Below are positions 46,895 through 51,861 of a stretch of 51,861 nucleotides of DNA, piece after piece. Within the stretch, counting starts at the first letter, position 1; each line of letters opens with the position of its first letter. The position numbers were made by a program, and so were the translations under genes. The notes under the pieces are model-generated. The model saw nothing but the letters and a program-made list of their open reading frames with translations. It did no database searches and was not told the origin of the DNA. The DNA is from Actinomycetota bacterium (GTDB lineage Bacteria; Actinomycetota; Acidimicrobiia; Acidimicrobiales; Ilumatobacteraceae): NCBI GenBank assembly GCA_009919275.1, contig RGCG01000006.1:1-51861 (forward strand), read 5' to 3'.

Positions 46895-48198
46895 GTCGTG
46901 GCAAGTGAATTGAGGGAATCGACAATCAGTGAGTCGTCGGCAGTGGCAACCGACCGCATATCGAGGAGGGTCGTGTTTCCGTCGCGACGGGCGATGACCG
47001 GAACGGACAAGGCGCGCAGTCGGGCCGTGTGGTCGCCGTTGACAGCGATGGCGACCGAGGGGATGGTGGCGCCCGGGGTGCTACCGGCGCCCGGCAGTGC
47101 AACGGTCTCGAGGATGTGTGCGCCGAGTGACGGCGCAACGGATCCGAGTACGTTCTCGGCGCGGAGCCGAAGCGAGTCGAGAGACGACGTCGCCATCAAC
47201 CAAAAGGGGATGTCGGTGCACGCGGTCTTTGCGGCAAAGGCAAGAAGAATGCGCTGCAGCGCGATGAGCGTCTGACCGCCCGGTCTCAACGCACGCATCA
47301 GCGGATGGGCGCGGCACTTCGCAACGAGGTCGGCACGCCCGGCGATGATTCCGCACTGGGGCCCGCCCATCAGTTTGTCGCCGCTGAAAGTGACGATCGA
47401 TGCCCCATCGGCAAGCACCTGGCGGGCGGCGGGCTCGCCGTGCAGCCACTGCGGTGGCGGGCCTTCGATCCATGGGCACCGTGCATCGAGGAGTCCGGAC
47501 CCGATGTCGGAAACAACCGAAACACCGAGGTTCGAAATTTCGTCGAGACCGGGCTGTTGGGTGAAGCCCTCGATGTGGAAGTTCGACGGATGTACCCGGA
47601 GAATGACTGCGATGTCATTGCCACGCTTGGCGATCGCTCGTTCGAAGTCGGATGCCCGGGTTTTGTTCGTGGTGCCAACGTCGACGAGTCGCGCACCGGA
47701 TTGCTCGAGAACCTCGGGAATGCGAAACCCACCACCGATTTCGACACTCTCGCCCCGTGACACGGCGACGTCGCGTCCTGCCGCCAATGCAGCGAGTACC
47801 AACAGAACCGCAGCGGCGTTGTTGTTCACGATGACCGCATCCTCGGCACCGGTGAGTTCGGCCACCAAGGTCGCGACGGCAGTTTGACGCGATCCGCGGG
47901 AGCCCTCGGAGAGGTCGAATTCGAGAGAGGTTGCACGGGCGACTCCTTCGAAGCCGAAGAACTCGGCGCCGAGCGGTGCGCGCCCAAGGTTCGTGTGGAG
48001 CAGCACGCCCGTGGCGTTGACAACCGGTTGGACGAGGGATCGTTCAATCCCGCGCACGAGGTCTCGCGCCACGGCTTCGTAGTTTCCCGAACTCGCCACG
48101 GCGAGGCGTGCACAGCGGACGACGAGAGCAAACGGCAGCGTCGAGTCCACCGCAACGACGCGGGCAAGGGTGTCGACGGACGGCGGGCGCTCGTTCAC
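46891..48198 (-). CDS. selA: L-seryl-tRNA(Sec) selenium transferase
   Basis: 435 residues from GTG at 48198 (a TTG at 48207 is an alternative; an AGGTTGG stretch lies upstream of both). It has the PLP-enzyme features VVNATGVLLHTNLGRAPL, SRGSRQTAVATLVAELTGAEDA, GGFRIPEVLEQSGARLVDVGTTNKT and the lysine motif IVTFSGDKLMGGPQCGI. SelA converts seryl-tRNA(Sec) to selenocysteyl-tRNA using selenophosphate. selD and the Sec tRNA are not in the window. Confidence 0.95.
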   Translation of the reverse strand: MNERPPSVDTLARVVAVDSTLPFALVVRCARLAVASSGNYEAVARDLVRGIERSLVQPVVNATGVLLHTNLGRAPLGAEFFGFEGVARATSLEFDLSEGSRGSRQTAVATLVAELTGAEDAVIVNNNAAAVLLVLAALAAGRDVAVSRGESVEIGGGFRIPEVLEQSGARLVDVGTTNKTRASDFERAIAKRGNDIAVILRVHPSNFHIEGFTQQPGLDEISNLGVSVVSDIGSGLLDARCPWIEGPPPQWLHGEPAARQVLADGASIVTFSGDKLMGGPQCGIIAGRADLVAKCRAHPLMRALRPGGQTLIALQRILLAFAAKTACTDIPFWLMATSSLDSLRLRAENVLGSVAPSLGAHILETVALPGAGSTPGATIPSVAIAVNGDHTARLRALSVPVIARRDGNTTLLDMRSVATADDSLIVDSLNSLATT

Positions 48199-48246
48199 GC
48201 GCGCCAACCTAATGGGCGTCGCGAACGGTGGCTAGCCTGCGTTGCG

Positions 48247-48717
48247 GTGGTCGTCTTCTTCCTCATCTTCGTGGCTCTACCGCTTGCCGAGATATACGCG
48301 CTCATCAAGGTGGGCGGCTGGCTCGGTGTCTTTCCCACGATCGCGCTCCTTCTCCTTGTATCGGCGCTCGGTGCCGTCCTCGTCAAACGTGAGGGCTTGC
48401 GTGTGCTGAAGCGAATGCAAGAGCAGGTGATGGCGGGAAACATGCCGTCGAACGAGATTCTCGACGGGGTGTGCCTTCTCCTCGCCGGGCTCCTGCTCGT
48501 CGTCCCGGGTTTTGTCACCGACGTCGTCGGTCTTCTTTTGCTGCTACCTCCGTTCCGACTCTTGTTGCGCAGCGGTCTAAAGCGGCGCAACGGCCGAAAG
48601 TTGAAAGTCGTGGCCACCTACAACGGTCGGATCGTGAACGATGGTCGCGTGTACGACGTGCGCGGCACCTACGACAACACCCGTGCGGGAGAGCCGCCGA
48701 AGGAGATCGAACCGTGA
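48247..48717 (+). CDS. fxsA: FxsA family membrane protein
   Basis: 156 residues from GTG at 48247. Two hydrophobic spans at the start (FFLIFVALPLAEIYALIKVG) and two more around residues 75-110 (LLLAGLLLVVPGFVTDVVGLLLLLPP), with the family motif PGFVTDVVG. The C-terminal third is soluble and basic. FxsA affects phage exclusion in E. coli; the general role is unknown. It is translationally coupled to the NUDIX gene by a GTGA overlap and divergent from selA. Confidence 0.88.
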   Translation: MVVFFLIFVALPLAEIYALIKVGGWLGVFPTIALLLLVSALGAVLVKREGLRVLKRMQEQVMAGNMPSNEILDGVCLLLAGLLLVVPGFVTDVVGLLLLLPPFRLLLRSGLKRRNGRKLKVVATYNGRIVNDGRVYDVRGTYDNTRAGEPPKEIEP

Positions 48718-49562
48718 AGCACCGCGCCTCGAACGACCGCGACATCCACGACGACGTTCCGGTGAAACCCGCGGCAACGGTGATGCTTGTTCGCGACGAC
48801 GACACCACGCACGACATCGAAGTGTTCATGCTGCGTCGCACGTTGAACGCGGTGTTCGCAGGGGGCATGTACGTGTTTCCCGGCGGCAAGGTCGACGACG
48901 TCGACGGCGGTGATCACATCGAACACCTGTGCGACGGCCTCACCGACGCCGAGGCCAGTCGCCTGCTACAGCTTCCCGCGGGCGGGCTCGCCTACTGGGT
49001 TGCTGCCATCAGGGAGTGTTTCGAAGAGGCCGGTGTGCTTTTGGCGCGCCACGCCGCCACCGGCGAGCCCGTTCGTTTCGACGATCCCGATGTTGCCGAG
49101 CGGTTCGGCGAATACCGCCACCACATCCACGACGGCAGTCTCGGTCTGCACGAACTGTGTGACCGCGAATCACTGCGCCTCGCCACCGATGCGATCCGCT
49201 ATGTCAGTCACTGGATCACGCCGAAGGGCGAAGTTCGACGTTTCGACACCCGGTTCTTTCTCGCGCGTGCGCCGCAGGCGCAAGATCCGTTGCATGACGA
49301 CGGTGAAACAATCGAGAGTCTCTGGGCATCACCGACCGAGGCGCTCGAGCGCTTCAAACGAGGTGAGCTTGCAATGATTCCGCCGACGATTCGCAACCTC
49401 GAGTTCCTCGTCCCGCACAACACCGCCGACGAAGCACTTGGTGCGGCGATGAAGGTCGGCATCCCGCCCGCGATCATTCCGCGACTGCGCGTGAACGACG
49501 AAGGCAAGGTGACCGCGGTCGTCATGCCTGACGAGCCGGGCTACGACGAACTGCCCGACTGA
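48714..49562 (+). CDS. NUDIX hydrolase (NUDT7/NUDT19-like)
   Basis: 282 residues from GTG at 48714, with AAGGAG at 48700-48705. The fold starts ATVMLVRDDD and VFMLRRTLNAVFAGGMYVFPGGKVD, and the NUDIX box core is AIRECFEEAGVLL (RE-x2-EE-x-G). The large insert between the Gly-rich strand and the box, and the C-terminal domain, resemble the NUDT19/acyl-CoA diphosphatase group. That suggests CoA or acyl-CoA as substrate, fitting the CoA-heavy surroundings, but this is inference. It converges on mrp. Confidence 0.88.
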   Translation: MKHRASNDRDIHDDVPVKPAATVMLVRDDDTTHDIEVFMLRRTLNAVFAGGMYVFPGGKVDDVDGGDHIEHLCDGLTDAEASRLLQLPAGGLAYWVAAIRECFEEAGVLLARHAATGEPVRFDDPDVAERFGEYRHHIHDGSLGLHELCDRESLRLATDAIRYVSHWITPKGEVRRFDTRFFLARAPQAQDPLHDDGETIESLWASPTEALERFKRGELAMIPPTIRNLEFLVPHNTADEALGAAMKVGIPPAIIPRLRVNDEGKVTAVVMPDEPGYDELPD

Positions 49563-49579
49563 ACCGCCGGGTGGTTCAG
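49559..49579. terminator. Bidirectional hairpin containing both convergent stop codons
   Basis: CTGAACC (49559-49565) and GGTTCAG (49573-49579) form a perfect seven-base stem around the loop GCCGGGT. The left arm holds the NUDIX stop TGA (49560-49562) and the right arm holds the mrp stop (49576-49578 on the reverse strand). Confidence 0.75.
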
Positions 49580-50781
49580 GAACGGGGTCGAACCGAGACT
49601 TCGACGCCGTCGGTCTCGTCGCGAGCGCTGCACCCCGACATGGCTTCGAGCGAGACGGTCTGTTCGGCGAGGCGTGCGGCGATTTCGTTGAAGATGCGTG
49701 CTGCATCGCCCGTGCCGTGGAGGGCAACCGGCTCACCCGCATCACCACCTGCGGCGACCGTTGGTTCGATGGGTACTTGGCCAAGCAGTTCGACACCGAT
49801 CTCGTCGGCCAGAGCCTGACCACCACCCACTCCGAACAGTGGATACGACTCACCGTGATCGCAACGGAAGTGGCTCATGTTCTCGATGACACCTGCAACG
49901 CGGAGGAAACTGCGTCGTGCCATGTCGGCGGCGCGGATGGCGACCTTTTGGGCCGAGATCGCGGGTGTCGTCACGATGATCAGATCGGTGCGGGGCAGCA
50001 TGCGGGCGAGGCCCATCTGCACGTCACCCGTGCCGGGCGGCATGTCGATGAGGAGATAGTCGAGTTCTCCCCAATGGACGTCGTTCAGGAACTGTTCGAC
50101 TGCCTTGGTGAGCATGAGACCGCGCCACATGAGTGCCGTGCTCTCGTCGTCGACGAGCATTCCCGTCGACACGACCTTGAGAAGACCGCTACCGACGTGA
50201 CGTTCATTCGGCAGAATCATCGGCTTGTCGCGGCCCTCGACGCGTTCGGCTTGGAGTCGATCGGGCATGCCGAGCATGCGAGGAATGGAGAATCCCCAAA
50301 TGTCGGCGTCGAGCACGCCGACGGTTGCACCATGAGACGCAAGCGCAGCGGCAAGGTTCACCGTGACGGAACTCTTTCCGACCCCGCCTTTTCCACTGGC
50401 GATAGCGAGGACCCTTGCACCAAGGGGCACGGCAGTTTCGGTTGCGTTTTCTCGGGCGTTCCAACGCGCACGGGTCATGACGGCTGTGCGTTCGTCGGCG
50501 GTCATTTCGCCCCAGTCAATGACGACCTTCGTCACTGACGGGTGGACGTGGAGACGCGACTCGATGTCCTTTTTCAACTGGGCGCGGAGCGGGCACCCCT
50601 TGATGGTGAGTTTGAAGCCGATCGTGACGACCCCGTCGGGGCTGACACCGATGTCGCCCACCATGCCCAGATCGACGACATTGTCACCGAGTTCGGGGTC
50701 GATGACGGCCCGCAGAAGGTTGCGCACCGCATCGGTCGACGGCAGGGCGGATCCCTGATTCTTGTCGGGTGCGCTTTCCAT
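49576..50781 (-). CDS. mrp: Mrp/NBP35 family iron-sulfur carrier ATPase
   Basis: 401 residues. The N-terminal MIP18/DUF59 domain (about 15-95) has VIDPELGDNVVDLGMV and IKGCPLR. The P-loop ATPase follows with IASGKGGVGKSSVTVNLA, VGVLDADIWGFSIPRMLG and LIDMPPGTGDVQMGL. Mrp proteins carry or insert Fe-S clusters. The C-terminal CxxC used in many members is not seen; a single Cys is present in SHFRCDHGE. An A-type Fe-S carrier gene lies divergently next to it, which supports a role in cluster assembly. Confidence 0.93.
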   Translation of the reverse strand: MESAPDKNQGSALPSTDAVRNLLRAVIDPELGDNVVDLGMVGDIGVSPDGVVTIGFKLTIKGCPLRAQLKKDIESRLHVHPSVTKVVIDWGEMTADERTAVMTRARWNARENATETAVPLGARVLAIASGKGGVGKSSVTVNLAAALASHGATVGVLDADIWGFSIPRMLGMPDRLQAERVEGRDKPMILPNERHVGSGLLKVVSTGMLVDDESTALMWRGLMLTKAVEQFLNDVHWGELDYLLIDMPPGTGDVQMGLARMLPRTDLIIVTTPAISAQKVAIRAADMARRSFLRVAGVIENMSHFRCDHGESYPLFGVGGGQALADEIGVELLGQVPIEPTVAAGGDAGEPVALHGTGDAARIFNEIAARLAEQTVSLEAMSGCSARDETDGVEVSVRPRS

Positions 50782-50810
50782 GCCCCAAATGTATCGGTAT
50801 CATTTTTCCC

Positions 50811-51131
50811 ATGATCACTCTCACCGATGCAGCAGCAACGAAGGTCAAGCAACTGCTCGAGGCCGAAGGCGCAAACGACCTCGCCCTGCGCGTGGCGGTT
50901 CGTCCGGGCGGATGCTCGGGCTTCTCCTACGAGATGTACTTCGATGGTGACGTCGCTGCCGACGACACGTTGGCAACGTTCGGTGACGTGAAGGTGATCG
51001 TCGACCCTGCGTCGGCACAGCTTCTCGAGGGAGCAAGCCTCGACTACAAGGACGGTCTCCAGGAAGCCGGGTTTGCCATCAACAACCCGAACGCAACTCG
51101 CACCTGCGGTTGCGGCAACAGCTTCAGCTGA
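50811..51131 (+). CDS. A-type iron-sulfur cluster assembly protein (IscA/ErpA-like)
   Basis: 106 residues from the ATG at 50811; an upstream in-frame reading has no support. The three conserved Cys are in RPGGCSGFSYEMYF (first) and TCGCGNSF near the C-terminus. A-type carriers hold and pass 4Fe-4S or 2Fe-2S clusters. It is divergent from mrp across about 30 bases. The stop overlaps the convergent thioredoxin-fold gene by eight bases. Confidence 0.95.
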   Translation: MITLTDAAATKVKQLLEAEGANDLALRVAVRPGGCSGFSYEMYFDGDVAADDTLATFGDVKVIVDPASAQLLEGASLDYKDGLQEAGFAINNPNATRTCGCGNSFS

Positions 51132-51861
51132 TTCCGTTCCGGGCCAACGTGGCCCGCACTTCGTCGGCATCAAATATCGCATCGAGACGGTCGGTCAACG
51201 TTCCGTCCGCATCGGTGATGAACAAAGCCGGCTCGTAGGTCATGTTGTACGCGGTGACCGCGCTTGCAGGAGTTGTTGCGGTGCGATCGGTGTAGATCTC
51301 GGCGTGAATGAACGTCACGGCGTCGCCCACTTTTTCGCGTACTTCGAGGATTGCGTCGAGTGCCGGTGAACAGGTTCCCGTCTGGCAGTACGCGGGGGTA
51401 CCGAGGAGATACGCGACCGGCTTGCCCATTGTCAGTGCCTCACGAAGCGATGTGTCGTGCAGAGGGCACGCCGGTTCACGCGTGCATATCGGGTCGACGT
51501 CACGCGAGTCGGCCGTGGTCGGTGTGTCGACGGCTGGAAGCGGATCACCGACGAGAGGAATGGCCACTTCCTTGCGATCGACCAATTGGATCGAGGCACC
51601 GGGCTGGTCGCTGCCGACGACGCTCACCACATAGATGCCGGGTGCATCGATGGTCAGTTCGAGAGGCCAGTACGGCTGAGGGACGTCGGTCGTGTGCGAC
51701 TTCACGACAAACGGGTCCTCGTAGCCGATTCCGTTGCCGTCAATATCGGTGATGGTGAACCTGAGTGTGTCGGGAATCGTCATCTCCGAGTCGGCAGTGA
51801 CAACACCGTTCGCATCGGCGAGAGAGAAGGGGAGACGCAGGCGGCCGGGGACGAGGACGTC
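51124..51861 (-). CDS. Thioredoxin-fold protein, 5' end beyond the window
   Basis: At least 245 residues, open to the right edge. The N-terminal visible part is a beta-sandwich-like region (about 1-105) with hydrophobic alternation and IYVVSVVGS. A thioredoxin-like domain follows with TMGKPVAYLLGTPAYCQTGTC, where two Cys are four residues apart, then VTFIHAEIYTD and YEPALFITDADG (a cis-Pro position is unclear). The Cys spacing differs from CxxC oxidoreductases, so redox function is uncertain. It is probably exported, but the signal lies outside the window. Confidence 0.75.
   Translation of the reverse strand, partial: DVLVPGRLRLPFSLADANGVVTADSEMTIPDTLRFTITDIDGNGIGYEDPFVVKSHTTDVPQPYWPLELTIDAPGIYVVSVVGSDQPGASIQLVDRKEVAIPLVGDPLPAVDTPTTADSRDVDPICTREPACPLHDTSLREALTMGKPVAYLLGTPAYCQTGTCSPALDAILEVREKVGDAVTFIHAEIYTDRTATTPASAVTAYNMTYEPALFITDADGTLTDRLDAIFDADEVRATLARNGIS

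Overview
The window reads as ordinary chromosome of a moderately GC-rich actinobacterium, most likely of the class Acidimicrobiia (Ilumatobacter-like). This is inferred from gene content: a WhiB regulator, an acyl-CoA carboxylase epsilon subunit, a paired ArsA/Get3-like ATPase module, crotonyl-CoA carboxylase/reductase with ethylmalonyl-CoA mutase, a Thr/Ser-rich lipoprotein style, and many GTG starts. I see no prophage, insertion sequence, CRISPR array or classical defence island. Nearly all of the sequence is coding, and gaps longer than 100 bases are rare.

Layout. 1-6.8 kb: a partial thiolase-like gene, a large delta-60-repeat lipoprotein, two tiny membrane-linked genes, inorganic pyrophosphatase, a DODA-type dioxygenase and a frame-broken msrA. 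6.8-13.5 kb: a leftward operon of a CopC/CopD-like protein, acyl-CoA carboxylase beta, an RDD protein, carboxylase epsilon, a class III CoA-transferase and a DHA2-type exporter. 13.5-17.1 kb: dnaX-recR and a fatty acid desaturase. 17.1-22.9 kb: a CLC channel and a shortened thiolase, divergent from ccr, methylmalonyl-CoA epimerase, a prepilin-peptidase-like gene, a SnoaL-like protein and a 5'-3' exonuclease. 22.9-26.9 kb: SRP RNA, two tRNA-Ser genes flanking tadA, a secreted protein gene with no stop of its own, and a secreted alpha/beta hydrolase. 27-31.7 kb: a broken ABC exporter, xseA-xseB, a polyprenyl synthetase and a LysM protein. 31.7-36.8 kb: a possible 2OG-oxygenase-like protein, ethylmalonyl-CoA mutase, aat, a shortened 3-hydroxyacyl-CoA dehydrogenase and a tyrosine phosphatase. 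36.8-41 kb: a membrane-anchored cyclophilin, lysC, a methyltransferase, asd and tRNA-Pro. 41-45.2 kb: a receiver protein, two ArsA-like ATPases, an NfeD protein and WhiB. 45.2-51.9 kb: selB-selA, fxsA, a NUDIX hydrolase, an Mrp ATPase, an IscA-type protein and a partial thioredoxin-fold protein.

Functionally the genes point to acyl-CoA and C4/C5-CoA metabolism. Ccr, the epimerase and ethylmalonyl-CoA mutase are the diagnostic enzymes of the ethylmalonyl-CoA pathway; the carboxylase beta/epsilon pair, two thiolases, a CoA-transferase and a hydroxyacyl-CoA dehydrogenase fit with them. Selenocysteine incorporation (selA/selB), lysine/threonine precursor synthesis (lysC/asd) and DNA repair (recR, xseAB) are also represented.

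The most unusual signal is recurrent loss of internal segments from otherwise well-conserved genes. Two thiolases, the hydroxyacyl-CoA dehydrogenase and probably xseA have in-frame gaps. msrA and the ABC exporter are frameshifted by missing segments. A secreted-protein gene runs without a stop into tRNA-Ser. Whether this is biology or assembly error cannot be settled from the sequence alone. It is the observation most worth checking.
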